Shown: piece after piece, positions 6,843 to 16,503 of the stretch
Layout of the letters: every line of letters starts with the position of its first letter
Position numbering within the stretch: position 1 is the stretch's first letter
Source of the DNA: a virus
DNA length: 23,787 nucleotides
Direction: 5' to 3' (one strand)
IMG/VR virus record: IMGVR_UViG_3300023109_000141
Span: 1 to 23,787 of that record
Notes under the pieces: generated by a model
What the model saw: the letters and a program-made list of their open reading frames with translations, nothing else
What the model was told of the DNA's origin: nothing
Databases searched by the model: none
Program-made: the position numbers and the translations under genes

Positions 6843-6872
6843 AAAAAAAGGGGAGCTTGCGCTCCCCCTTTA
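6843..6872 (-). terminator. Rho-independent terminator after the long fibre gene
   Basis: On the minus strand, GGGGAGC (6861-6867) and GCTCCCC (6850-6856) form a 7-bp GC-rich stem with a GCAA tetraloop, followed directly by seven T residues (6843-6849). It sits 17 bases after the fibre stop and ahead of the next late promoter. Confidence 0.93.
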
Positions 6873-6889
6873 TCACAATAGATATTTTA

Positions 6890-9800
6890 TTAAATATCAG
6901 ACATTGACATTACAGATACTCTAACATGGCTTGATTCCGTGAGGTAACAAGTGACTTTGTTTGAAGTAGTCTGTTCTACGGGTACGAGGTCATTAGCATA
7001 CAGACCGTCGTCGCCCAATACCATAACTTGGACAATCAGATAATCTGAGCTCAAGTTGTGCTGGACTTCGTGGGTCAGAGCTGTTGCTGTAGACTGATAA
7101 ACAAACTTCGTAGAGTTTACTGCAGTTCTGATCGCGCTGTCTCCGGCGATTCTGGCAGCCTGTTCTGTCGCAAGATCCGACTCAACATCGCCAATTTCAG
7201 ATTCCAATTGATCCTGAGATGCTTTGATCGCTGCATCCAACAACACATCAACGGCCTTAAGTGAACTTCCACCTTGCGCGCCATTAATGTAGTTTGTAGT
7301 TGTGTGCGCTACGTATGTGCCGTCAGTTTCGAGACCAGCGGCGAGCTCGATCGCGTCAATTTCAACGCCTACGTTTGCTGCTACATCTGATTCGAGTGTA
7401 GCAATCGCATCTGTGTTGACTTTGATCTGCTGAGACAACTGCAAATCTGCATTATGGAGCGAAGTTGCATCATCAATGTAATCAGCACTTGTATGTGGAT
7501 CATATGCACCAGTGGCCAAAAGGCCTGCGCCGGTTTGAGTGACCGTAAGTTCTGAATTGATTGCTGAGTCAGCAGCTGTACGATCAATTACTTCTTGTGC
7601 AATTGCATCGGAAGCAACTTTGATCTGAGCGTCTAACAACTGATCCGCTTGATATAGAGTCCCTGCACTCTGAATATAGTTTGAGGTTTGATCTGAATCA
7701 TACCCGCCACTTGTGGTCAGGCCGGCAGCTGCTTGTGTCGAATCCAACTCGGACTGAATGGCAACAGCGTCAGATTCTACGGCAGCAATTTGAGCCATAA
7801 CTGAAGCAGAAACCCTAACACCGCTAGCAGACTTAGACATAGTGCCTCCGTCCAACTTCAACTGAAGAGTAGCATCAGTATGAATCGAGGGGGTCGAGCC
7901 ATCTTGAGACAGCATTAAGCCAGAATCTGACGCAAGGTCTAAGCCAATTTCGTCAGAAGGGAGTTCTACAACACCAGCACCAAATGCCAAGAACAGTTCG
8001 TTTCCGTCTTTCTTGATACCCGCACCAGCAAGGATCTGGCCCGCGCCAGAGAACTGGATGAAGTGGACGTCAGTCGTGCCAACTGTAGCAACTGGCTCGC
8101 CAAGAACCCAACCAGTATCTGCATACTGATTACCGCTTGTGACAAAGATAAAGTCTCCTCCTGCCATTTCAGCCGGGGTGTCGAAATCTGATGAACGAGT
8201 CAATACTGTTGTCGAAGTAACGTCGTAAATACCGTTGTGAGCTAGGTTTGCCTGACCATTAACGATAATTCTCTCGCCAATAGAAACTGAGTGTCCGTCG
8301 AGGTCTGTCGCAAGATTTAACACATTCGCCATGGTCAGCGTAGCGCCAACACCAACAGAACCATTACTATAGGTAACAACTCCACCAGAAATCGATTCCA
8401 GCGTACCGGTAAGAACTACTTGTGCCTGTTCGTGGACGTGAAGTCCTTCAGATACTGCGTCGACATATGCTTTGTTAGCAGCATCGCCGTCAGCAACTGG
8501 GGCGGAAAGGTTAGTAATTCTATTTGTGTCCATGTTCAAGACACCCGACATGGTGTCTCCAGATTTTGCAACTGCCGCGTCTGCGAGATCGTATGACGTT
8601 TTGATAGCAGCATCTAGGTCTGTGTCGACTTCGAACATGGTTAATGAGTTATCAATGTAGTTTGTAGATGTGTGAGCAACAAAAGCACCATCGGTGCCAA
8701 GACCTGCAGCTGCTTGAGTTGTAGTAAGCTCTACGTCTACACTGTTGAGTGTTGAAGCTAACAACTCGTCTGCTGAAACCAGTGAAGAGGCCCCACTGAT
8801 AATCGGAGCAGAACCGTTAGGAACATACTGGCCAGCACTGCTAAGGCCCGAACCGGTTTGAGTCGAGTCGAGCTCAGTCTGGAGAGCCGTGACTTGAGAG
8901 GCTCTTAATGCTTCTTCCGTATCGAGATCGTCGGCGACAACTTTAAGCTTTGCATCCAACAACACATCAACGGCCTTAAGTGAACTTCCACCTTGCGAGC
9001 CATTAATGTAGTTTGTAGTTGTGTGCTCTACGTAGGTGCCGTTAGCTTCAAGACCGGTGGCAACTTCGATCGCGTTAACTTCAGCTTCTAGAGAGGCAAT
9101 ACCGCCTGATATAGAACCAGAAACTGAATCGGCAACAGTTTTGATTTGAGCATCTAGCAACACATCTGCGCCTTGCAACGAGCTCGCGCCATTAATGTAG
9201 TTTGTAGTTGTGTGACTAATGAACGAACCATCCGTGGCAAGCCCAGCGGCTGCTTGAGTAGTGGTAAGTTCTGAGTTAGTATTTGAAATAGCCGTCTGAT
9301 TTGCAGCATCACTACTAGCTCTAGTGGAAGCTTCTAATGTTAATGCATCATTGGCAGCTTTGAGCGCTACAGACAACTTAAGGTCTGCATCGCTTAACGA
9401 TGTAGCAGAACTAATGTAATCCGCAGATGAGTGTGCGTCGTAGGAGCCATCAGATGTGACAAGGCCAGCACCGGTTCTTGTTGCTTCGTCCTGAGTTTGG
9501 CGATTTCCCGATTCGGTAGTAACTAAGTCAGAAACAGCTTTGATCTGTGCGTCAAGCAATGCATCGACAGCCTTAACTGAAGTTCCGCCGGCAGATGCAT
9601 CAATGTAGTTTGTATTTACGTGAGCAGCAAAAGTGCCGTCGAGGTTCAAACCTACTGACGTTTCGATCGAATCCATTTCTGTGTGGATTGCAGCATCTGC
9701 AGCAGTCCGAGCAGCAGTTTCTGTTGCGATTGCAGCAGTCATTTCTTGCAAGCTAACAGTCTGACGTACTACGACAGCGTCATTAGCATCAAGACTAGAA

Positions 9801-9949
9801 AATTTAAATACTTTACTGGTAGTGTTGTACCATAATCTACCAGCAGCGACCGGAGTTGGGTCAGATGCTAGTTGTTCGATTCTCATGTTTTTCACGAATG
9901 CGTTTTCTGCAAGCTGAACACCATGAAATTTTATGAATTTATTAGACAT
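6890..9949 (-). CDS. Long tail fibre protein, 1019 residues, nine-repeat shaft
   Basis: The N-terminal 65 residues include AGRLWYNTTSKVFKF, a common fibre entry module. The shaft is made of nine related units with the pattern (A/T)-x-G-L-x-x-D/N-G-x-Y/F, then NYI, then S-L-x-x-A-D-x-L-L-D-A-x-I-K and a heptad-like helix. Six units come before the central region and three after it. The central region (about 460-720) begins SGDTMSG, carries DAANKAYVDAV near 487-497, and then a HNGIYDVTSTT / YADTGWVLGEP beta domain, all frequent in phage tail fibres. The last 70 residues form a cap resembling the 141-residue protein. It has its own late promoter and terminator, so it is a one-gene transcript. 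The likely role is a trimeric host-recognition fibre; the receptor is unknown. Confidence 0.88.
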   Translation of the reverse strand: MSNKFIKFHGVQLAENAFVKNMRIEQLASDPTPVAAGRLWYNTTSKVFKFSSLDANDAVVVRQTVSLQEMTAAIATETAARTAADAAIHTEMDSIETSVGLNLDGTFAAHVNTNYIDASAGGTSVKAVDALLDAQIKAVSDLVTTESGNRQTQDEATRTGAGLVTSDGSYDAHSSADYISSATSLSDADLKLSVALKAANDALTLEASTRASSDAANQTAISNTNSELTTTQAAAGLATDGSFISHTTTNYINGASSLQGADVLLDAQIKTVADSVSGSISGGIASLEAEVNAIEVATGLEANGTYVEHTTTNYINGSQGGSSLKAVDVLLDAKLKVVADDLDTEEALRASQVTALQTELDSTQTGSGLSSAGQYVPNGSAPIISGASSLVSADELLASTLNSVDVELTTTQAAAGLGTDGAFVAHTSTNYIDNSLTMFEVDTDLDAAIKTSYDLADAAVAKSGDTMSGVLNMDTNRITNLSAPVADGDAANKAYVDAVSEGLHVHEQAQVVLTGTLESISGGVVTYSNGSVGVGATLTMANVLNLATDLDGHSVSIGERIIVNGQANLAHNGIYDVTSTTVLTRSSDFDTPAEMAGGDFIFVTSGNQYADTGWVLGEPVATVGTTDVHFIQFSGAGQILAGAGIKKDGNELFLAFGAGVVELPSDEIGLDLASDSGLMLSQDGSTPSIHTDATLQLKLDGGTMSKSASGVRVSASVMAQIAAVESDAVAIQSELDSTQAAAGLTTSGGYDSDQTSNYIQSAGTLYQADQLLDAQIKVASDAIAQEVIDRTAADSAINSELTVTQTGAGLLATGAYDPHTSADYIDDATSLHNADLQLSQQIKVNTDAIATLESDVAANVGVEIDAIELAAGLETDGTYVAHTTTNYINGAQGGSSLKAVDVLLDAAIKASQDQLESEIGDVESDLATEQAARIAGDSAIRTAVNSTKFVYQSTATALTHEVQHNLSSDYLIVQVMVLGDDGLYANDLVPVEQTTSNKVTCYLTESSHVRVSVMSMSDI
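7233..9041 (-). repeat. Pair of ~90-bp near-identical direct repeats in the long fibre gene
   Basis: The segment 7233-7322 recurs at 8952-9041 with only a few mismatches in the aligned stretch, about 1.72 kb apart and in the same frame. Both encode the SSLKAVDVLLDA and YINGxQGG portion of shaft units 9 and 4. Other shaft units are clearly more diverged, so this pair reflects a recent copy or a conversion event. Confidence 0.85.
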
Positions 9950-10001
9950 TGTCTATTCCTCTCTTTAATGGGATTATTGATTTGTTTTTTTTATTGAGCA
10001 A

Positions 10002-10019
10002 GATTCGGTAACTCGAATC
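10002..10019 (-). other. Hairpin in the leader of the long fibre mRNA
   Basis: GATTCG (10002-10007) and CGAATC (10014-10019) form a perfect 6-bp stem with a six-base loop, about 50 bases before the long fibre start. On the minus strand it is followed by an A-run rather than a T-run, so it is not a terminator for that strand. It could stabilise the leader or have no function. Confidence 0.4.
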
Positions 10020-10030
10020 GACAGTGTAAT

Positions 10031-10038
10031 TATTTATA
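10031..10038 (-). promoter_or_regulatory. T4-type late promoter TATAAATA (for the long fibre gene)
   Basis: A perfect TATAAATA on the minus strand, 81 bases before the ATG at 9949. It overlaps an AT-rich 8-bp hairpin (10036-10054, loop of three) that could weakly end transcription from the upstream pair of genes. The leader that follows holds a second hairpin (10002-10019) and a GAGAGGA ribosome site. Confidence 0.82.
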
Positions 10039-10065
10039 AAAACGGGGTTTTTATTTTATGCTAGA

Positions 10066-10491
10066 TTATGGCAATAATTCAACATTATCAAATATTACAT
10101 CAACATACCCAGTGATTGTTTCGGAGAGATGAATTTTAAAACTATTAACGTCTATAGTTTCCACATACGCAAAGAACTGCGACCCGTCTGCCTCAAAAAG
10201 TTTTTCGTGAAATGAGGAGGTTCCTTTATTATGCTGAATGATCCAAGAATTGGCTGCAGAGTTGATAAAATATCTTTCTGTCTTAAGAACTGGCTTATTG
10301 AGCAAGTCTGCATAATCAGAAGATACTGCAACATTAGCGAGTTCTAAATTAGTCCTCGCTTCTGCTGCATTAGATGCTCCTGTGCCGCCATGCTCCAAAC
10401 CGACGTTCTCGCCAGTCTGAAACTCGGCGAGCCCGTCAGTATTTCCGGTTCCATCCCGCTTAACTCTAAGAGGAATAGTAGAGTTAGACAT
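10066..10491 (-). CDS. Short fibre-like adhesin, 141 residues, GGTGAS motif
   Basis: This is a small complete protein following the giant gene by 12 bases, with AGGA seven bases before the ATG. Residues 35-51 read GGTGASNAAEARTNLEL, a signature widely found in phage tail fibre shafts. The C-terminal half (from about residue 70) contains a W-I-I-Q-H-N-K segment and a string of short beta strands ending TITGYVDVIFDNVELLP. A comparable module caps the 1019-residue long fibre (see findings). A DLLNKP segment near residues 62-67 is also common in fibre proteins. The protein probably trimerises and attaches to, or tips, a larger fibre or baseplate protein. Family class is well supported; partner and receptor are not known. 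Confidence 0.82.
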   Translation of the reverse strand: MSNSTIPLRVKRDGTGNTDGLAEFQTGENVGLEHGGTGASNAAEARTNLELANVAVSSDYADLLNKPVLKTERYFINSAANSWIIQHNKGTSSFHEKLFEADGSQFFAYVETIDVNSFKIHLSETITGYVDVIFDNVELLP

Positions 10492-10503
10492 AATTTAATC
10501 CTA

Positions 10504-13500
10504 CTATGATGTTAGGAGTCGCGTATCTGCTTGTGATGCCGTAATTCCGTAACCTGCCACAAGGGTCAAAACTCTCATTCCATTACCAAAAGGTTTGGTA
10601 GACATTAGCGCCTTGTATAGCCGCCTCTTGTCAGAGGTTCCGCTAGAGCTAAATCTGTCACTTGTAATCAGCGTGTCTTGTCCTACTGCACCGCCATCAG
10701 AAAACGCAATCAAATCCAATTCTTTTCCGGTAAAGAAGTATCGCTGGGATCCTAATCTATTCGGGAACTGAATTACTAATTGTCCATCCTCATTCAATGC
10801 AAGCTGTTCCAGTATATTTAGTACTGCATGAGAGTCTGTCTCAGAGATGCCTGCAAAAACATGCCTGTCCCAAGGTTTCAGAACATCTTTTTCGCGAACT
10901 ACAAATCGTCTAAATCGCCCCTGATTTTCGATATCGAAAGCTTTCAATTCTTGTTCTACAAATTCGTCGACTCGGAAATCAAATATTCTAGAGCCGAATT
11001 GATTTGTCAGGCCTTCTACGAAGACTGAGGTTGTTCTGTCTATCGTATCTCCGCTCGATTCGTCTACCGAGAAGAATGGCGTTAAATCAGAATACAGCAG
11101 GGGGGGTTCTGAAGTTTGATATACACAATGTACTGGCTGCGATAGCGAATTGTAATCCGGAACTCCTGATGTAGAATCGACGTGCCTCTGAATAACAAAC
11201 CAAGCATAATCGTCAGATTGTGAGCTTGCGGCCTGATCTCTCAGATAAAATACAAGGCCGTGATCTGCGACTGTCAGAGTATAACTCATTGGGTATGTTA
11301 GTGCAACATTCCTATCCTGCTTTCCAGTTCTTCGGAAGAAGCCCTTTTGCATTCTCAACGTGCCGGTATTAAACGGAGTATCAAATACTAATTCTGTACT
11401 AGAGCCTCTCAGATACTTGTCTTCGTACCTGAATTCTGATTTAGTAGATTCAGAACCATCCGCTGTTCCGCCGCCAAGAACTCTTTCTTCCTCGTTCCCT
11501 GCGGCTACTTTGTTGTGGTCTTTGTGTCCGACAATTCCCGCCGAAGGATTTAGCCCACTAGTTCTGATAGCCCTGAGCGATTGAACTTGCAAGAAATCCG
11601 AAACTTCTGGTGAAATTAGATGTGTTCTTGCTCGAACATATCCCGAGTATTGCGGCCTCACGCCACCAAGAAATCCTGGCTCTCTAAATTCGCCGCGCTC
11701 AAGACCATCAGCACTTTGAATAGAGGTTACTGTTCCGTCGTTCCTAATTTGATACTCTGTCGCGACATGCACCTTCAAATACTCGAATTCGGTATTGCCT
11801 TTATTTCCACCAACACCTTGATAGTTTTGAGTAGCAATAAAGGGAGATGCATCGGTTACTTCATAGCCTCTGCTTACCTCGAAACGAATTCTCCATGGCT
11901 GATCTCCGCCGACACCGCCCAGATTGGTGTTATCATTTGTTTCAAGAACAATGGGCCCAATCGAATAATCGGTAATAACTTCGAAACTTTCTAATTCCAG
12001 CCCACATTCGTGATATGGAAACGTAGAATAATGTGAATAGTTATCAGAAACTGAAACTTCTGGATGATAACCTCTCAAGTCTGGATCAAATGAAGCTTCT
12101 GGTCCTTTTCTGTCTCCTTGAAATATAAATCCTTTAGCAGAATAAGCAGATCCCGCCTCAGATACAAATTTAGGCCCTGCTGCACCAATAACATGTTGTT
12201 TGTATGACGTAAAATACTTGGTATTTCCGCCCAATGATGTTGGGTGAGTCAAAGCGTCCGACGAAGAACCGGCCTGGTTGTGATATCCAGCACCGACCGC
12301 GTCAGATAAGTGATTTATTGGGTCTGCAAACGTCCCAAAATCTCTTGCGAACGGAAATTTGATTTTAACCTTCTGCCTGACTAACGAAGACGGAGTTTGA
12401 GTCCTCACAAACCCGAGGGTTTGTAATGGGCCCAGACCTCCCGTATCGTCGTCATTGAAGTCATATAAAACCATCGGAGAGACTGTAATCTCTCCGGTAA
12501 AAACTGCCTCTGCGGGAAGATCCGACACAAAAAATGCATTGCTGATGTACTGTGTGCCGTCCCAGACTTCCATATCATATAATGTAATATCGGAAGGAAT
12601 CTCTGTATAGCCGTTGGATGTCATTTCGTTAGTAATTACTAAGAAGGTGTCATCTTCAAGCCCAGTCCCTGCTGTAACTATTGAGCTAAATGGATTTGGA
12701 GAATCTGTAGAGCCTGTAAGATATACTGATGAATACTTTGCAGAATTCTCGCGCATCAATCCATACGCACCGGTTTGGTTGTGTATGGTCGTCTTGTCCA
12801 TATATGCCCAAGAATCTGGAGTATATTCAAACTTAATGAAGTTTGATTCGAGACTCACTTTCATGAACTTAGAAATATAAGAATTTTTCATCATATGAGT
12901 CTTGATCGCAGATCCTAGCGCAGCAGAACTATAGTATCTTCTGTCCGCAACATACTCCAATGTCAAATCGAATGTTGTTGGTGTGCTATACGCGTCCGAG
13001 ATAGAGCTTTGCGAGATAAGTCCCTTCAAAATAATTTGGAATTTATCTCCGTAATATGCTTCGTTAGGTAACGAAAAGTCGATTTTATGACGATATCCGC
13101 CCGCGTAGTAAGATCCATTAGCATCAGAGCTTGGTCGAATCGAAGATCCGAACGACCCTTCGATTGCGGAAGTTCCGATAGCAGCAGGTATTGCATTTCT
13201 TGTAGCCGTGTCTACGACTCCCATACCAAACACGGATCTATCTGACTTGCTCCTTGTAGGTTCTGCAGCTTCGCTATAATTTTGGTAGTCATACCCGATT
13301 GATAAATCGAACCCAACCTCATTAGATCTGAATAAAATATTAGATGGGTTTTGCGAATCTATTTCGAAACTATATTCAGGAAGATTGTCATTGAACAGAC
13401 TTACTAAAGTAGCCGCAAAAATGGACACAGAAGAAGATTCTACTACAACTTCTAATTGGACCGGATCGCCAAACAAGACATCCCCGCTGCTGCCCGTATA

Positions 13501-16443
13501 TTTTCCTTTAATTCGCTGGAAGATAAATGTGTACGAATCGCCCAGCTGGAGTCCAGTTACGGGTAGCGATGTAGGAGAAGAATTGTCTTCGGTTTTTAGT
13601 GATATGGTCATAGACCCAAGCAAAGGCTTTGGTTCGACTTGCTCGGAAGTAAAGAATGTTTCTGACTTATCTAGCGCGATCCAGAAATGATGCTTATTGC
13701 CTTGGACGAGCTCTTCTTCCTTATACTGTACGAGGCTTGCCTCGGTAGAAGTTGAAAGGCCGGTAGTGGAGTCTTCTGGAGAAAACTTTACGCCGCGCGC
13801 AGAGTTTATTAAACACCTCTTGACCTTATTATACTCATTTTCGTAGATGAGTTTGGCAACTGTTCCGATACCGATGTATCCAGCAGAATATCCTGCTCCA
13901 GAAATAATTCCGCCCACAGGATCTTTCTTCAAGAAAGTTTTGCCTTCGCCGGAACCGTCGATCTGTCCGTTCGATTCCTCTGGCTGAATCATGTCCAGCG
14001 TTACGTAGCTCATTCTTTCTGTTGGAGATGCGCCCTTTCCATCATACTCATTTTGTTCGTCATAAGTTTGTCTAGCAGCGCCGCTGCCCAGGCTGGGGCG
14101 ATACTTCGTCCAACCTGTAACTAACGCAGGAAAAAATGTAGTCGTAGCAGCATTTTGAATATCTTGAGCTGCCCAACTAGGTATTGATACAGAATCACCG
14201 AGACCATAGGAAGTTCCCTGAGAGTCGTTGACTAGGTTGACAAGTTCTTGTGAGCTCAAAATCTGAGGTATGCCGCCAGGGACTGGAGTAAGATATTGCT
14301 TAATTCTTTCGTACTCGATTCTAAACGATAGAGAAGCTTGCGAACCGGTCCCAGCGGTGTTGCTGTATACTTGTGGCGCATTATTATCGGATAGTGATGA
14401 CAATTCTGTCTGAGAGCCAAACCTACTAGGCCTCGAGAAAGTTAATGCTCCGAATCCGCCGGTCTTGTCTCCCTTTTCGCCGAGAGTCCTGATTCCTGCG
14501 TTAGAAAATCCTACCGTCTGAGGTGGAATTCTAGTTCTTGACGAAACGATAGATTCTCCGCCAGTATAAGTTACCTCCAATATTCCGTCTGTTGGGTAGG
14601 GGGTAGTAGCTGAAGAGCCATTACTGTAGAATTTTTTATAATCGGCCGGTAATAACCGCAAGCTTGCAGCAGTTCCCGTGGTAATTAGCGTCCATTCAGA
14701 AGGAGAAGACATTACCGTCCAGTCGGATTCGTCAGTAGAAATAGATCCATTCGCGAGTTTTGGTTTGTATATCGTTGATACGATTTCTGCGTCCGGATTA
14801 GTCCCACGCAGTCTCTCTACTGCCAATTCTGTCAGCGTTATCGAGGTTTTTTGTGTCGAAATGGCGATTGTTTCAGTTTTATCTTGGAACCAACCGCTCA
14901 AAGTCGCGGTAGCTTGATCGTCGTCCCCAAAGGGAGTTTCTGAAAAAATCTTTTCGCCTGGATAAAAATCTTTAGATACAGCTTCTACTATGAGCTGTCG
15001 TCCTTCTGTTTGCTCTTCCCATTCCTCGATGAAAATAGTTTTTCTTTGTAAATTTCCATATGGTCGGTTTTCTACATTAACTCTGGTATTTGTCTTTGAA
15101 TATGTGGGATCTTCTGAGTCTGGAAGGTCATTTTCTGGAGCATAGTTTCCTCCATAAATCATTCCGGAGCTCGGAAGGCGATTTTTTAGCATTTTGGGTC
15201 CATATGAAATTTCTATATTTGTCCCATTCGGTACAGAAATTGGAGAACCAGCGGAATCTACAAATGTGACTCCCGTTGCAGTTACGTTATAGTCGGGATG
15301 GACTCCCATAGAGGTTAACTTGGTCGCAATACCATCTTCGGTAGTTGTGGTGATCATATACACCTGATCTATTGCGCTATCGAAATCTAAAATATTAAAC
15401 TCTGCAGCAAACTCTATCGAGCTTTTAACACCATCTGAAATGTGAGATGCGGTAGTACCTCTGACCCTAGAAAGAAGTTCTGCATCGTACATCATATTTT
15501 TTTCGAATATGTTTCTGCCAACAACACATGGATTTCCTGTGCTGTCTAAAAATTCTTTTACAACTCCAATAGCGCCCGATTGCTCTCCTATTATTCTCTG
15601 TCCTACTCGGAATTGAGCAATTTCCGTAAATCTTGCAGCTGCAGGATAAATTTCTTTAGCTAACGGCATGTTGTCGTCCGCGCCGTAGCTGTCGTTATCT
15701 CCCGCAAGAGACCCGGGCACTGAAGATTTTGCTACAAAATCGTGATCGTTAGCCCCCAAGAATACCCCAGCACCTTCTTCGCCGATGCTATCTAGTCCAT
15801 TAAAAACTCTTTCGTATTTATCTGCACCAATGTTGAAAATAATTTTTTTGACCGGACTTTGGTGACTGCTAATGCCAGTAATTCCGGATTTGCTTGTCTC
15901 ATTGGTCATCATATTTGATGGGTGTGGGTTTAAGTATGCGAAAAGTTCGGAATTTGGTCCGAGATATGCTGCAGACGATAATGATCCGGAAATTTGGGCT
16001 AACGTAGGAAATTCTGACCATCTTTTATTCCATCTGTCAGGATCTGCGTATGATTGATGTATATATTTAAATCGTTGGCCGGAGGGATTATCGCCGCTTT
16101 CCATAGAAAGATCATATACAAATCTGTTATGATCATGTTCGTTGACGGGGGGCACTGTGTAGCCAGGGACCGTGTCTGGGCTTTCATATGCATTACCATA
16201 CGCGCCTCCACCCAATGTAGAAGGGTCGGAATCATAATGATAAACAATAAATTTGTCGATAAATGAAGTTAGTTCGCTATCAGAAATGGTAAGTTTAATA
16301 ACCTCGGGTCCTACATCAGTAAATCCGTTGGATAATAAATCGTCTGCTAGCTGACTAAGAAGTGGTTTATCGTCATCTCTTTCTTTATCCCAATGATATC
16401 CGTCAAGATGTATAACATTATTTCGTTCAAGATTGACGCCCAT
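10504..16443 (-). CDS. Giant virion structural protein, 1979 residues, unknown family
   Basis: A single uninterrupted frame of nearly 6 kb starts MGVNLERNNVIHLDGYHWDK. AAAGGAG lies six bases before the ATG and a late promoter lies upstream. No signal peptide, transmembrane segment or enzyme motif is evident. Composition is Ser/Thr/Gly/Asp-rich and beta-type, as in baseplate or fibre shafts. Two internal segments, at about residues 960-1055 and 1130-1225, share a pattern: GDxY/F start, a P-containing beta strand, a helix of the A-x-L-V/I-x-x-L/H type, then a final beta pair. This may be a duplicated domain. The C-terminal 150 residues (RRFVVREKDVLKPWDRHVF onwards) look like a separate compact domain. 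It is the largest gene in the window and sits between baseplate-type and fibre-type genes, so it is probably a long connector or fibre. That role is inferred. Confidence 0.75.
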   Translation of the reverse strand: MGVNLERNNVIHLDGYHWDKERDDDKPLLSQLADDLLSNGFTDVGPEVIKLTISDSELTSFIDKFIVYHYDSDPSTLGGGAYGNAYESPDTVPGYTVPPVNEHDHNRFVYDLSMESGDNPSGQRFKYIHQSYADPDRWNKRWSEFPTLAQISGSLSSAAYLGPNSELFAYLNPHPSNMMTNETSKSGITGISSHQSPVKKIIFNIGADKYERVFNGLDSIGEEGAGVFLGANDHDFVAKSSVPGSLAGDNDSYGADDNMPLAKEIYPAAARFTEIAQFRVGQRIIGEQSGAIGVVKEFLDSTGNPCVVGRNIFEKNMMYDAELLSRVRGTTASHISDGVKSSIEFAAEFNILDFDSAIDQVYMITTTTEDGIATKLTSMGVHPDYNVTATGVTFVDSAGSPISVPNGTNIEISYGPKMLKNRLPSSGMIYGGNYAPENDLPDSEDPTYSKTNTRVNVENRPYGNLQRKTIFIEEWEEQTEGRQLIVEAVSKDFYPGEKIFSETPFGDDDQATATLSGWFQDKTETIAISTQKTSITLTELAVERLRGTNPDAEIVSTIYKPKLANGSISTDESDWTVMSSPSEWTLITTGTAASLRLLPADYKKFYSNGSSATTPYPTDGILEVTYTGGESIVSSRTRIPPQTVGFSNAGIRTLGEKGDKTGGFGALTFSRPSRFGSQTELSSLSDNNAPQVYSNTAGTGSQASLSFRIEYERIKQYLTPVPGGIPQILSSQELVNLVNDSQGTSYGLGDSVSIPSWAAQDIQNAATTTFFPALVTGWTKYRPSLGSGAARQTYDEQNEYDGKGASPTERMSYVTLDMIQPEESNGQIDGSGEGKTFLKKDPVGGIISGAGYSAGYIGIGTVAKLIYENEYNKVKRCLINSARGVKFSPEDSTTGLSTSTEASLVQYKEEELVQGNKHHFWIALDKSETFFTSEQVEPKPLLGSMTISLKTEDNSSPTSLPVTGLQLGDSYTFIFQRIKGKYTGSSGDVLFGDPVQLEVVVESSSVSIFAATLVSLFNDNLPEYSFEIDSQNPSNILFRSNEVGFDLSIGYDYQNYSEAAEPTRSKSDRSVFGMGVVDTATRNAIPAAIGTSAIEGSFGSSIRPSSDANGSYYAGGYRHKIDFSLPNEAYYGDKFQIILKGLISQSSISDAYSTPTTFDLTLEYVADRRYYSSAALGSAIKTHMMKNSYISKFMKVSLESNFIKFEYTPDSWAYMDKTTIHNQTGAYGLMRENSAKYSSVYLTGSTDSPNPFSSIVTAGTGLEDDTFLVITNEMTSNGYTEIPSDITLYDMEVWDGTQYISNAFFVSDLPAEAVFTGEITVSPMVLYDFNDDDTGGLGPLQTLGFVRTQTPSSLVRQKVKIKFPFARDFGTFADPINHLSDAVGAGYHNQAGSSSDALTHPTSLGGNTKYFTSYKQHVIGAAGPKFVSEAGSAYSAKGFIFQGDRKGPEASFDPDLRGYHPEVSVSDNYSHYSTFPYHECGLELESFEVITDYSIGPIVLETNDNTNLGGVGGDQPWRIRFEVSRGYEVTDASPFIATQNYQGVGGNKGNTEFEYLKVHVATEYQIRNDGTVTSIQSADGLERGEFREPGFLGGVRPQYSGYVRARTHLISPEVSDFLQVQSLRAIRTSGLNPSAGIVGHKDHNKVAAGNEEERVLGGGTADGSESTKSEFRYEDKYLRGSSTELVFDTPFNTGTLRMQKGFFRRTGKQDRNVALTYPMSYTLTVADHGLVFYLRDQAASSQSDDYAWFVIQRHVDSTSGVPDYNSLSQPVHCVYQTSEPPLLYSDLTPFFSVDESSGDTIDRTTSVFVEGLTNQFGSRIFDFRVDEFVEQELKAFDIENQGRFRRFVVREKDVLKPWDRHVFAGISETDSHAVLNILEQLALNEDGQLVIQFPNRLGSQRYFFTGKELDLIAFSDGGAVGQDTLITSDRFSSSGTSDKRRLYKALMSTKPFGNGMRVLTLVAGYGITASQADTRLLTS

Positions 16444-16503
16444 GTGGAGCTCCTTTGCGCTTGGTTTTAATACTATGTAATATAATTACTTTATCTATCC
16501 TAG

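Noticed and set aside
10036-10054. ATAAAAAC/GTTTTTAT hairpin as a true terminator
   Set aside because: The stem is almost all AT with a three-base loop and overlaps the late promoter. It may weaken read-through, but evidence is insufficient for a confident call.
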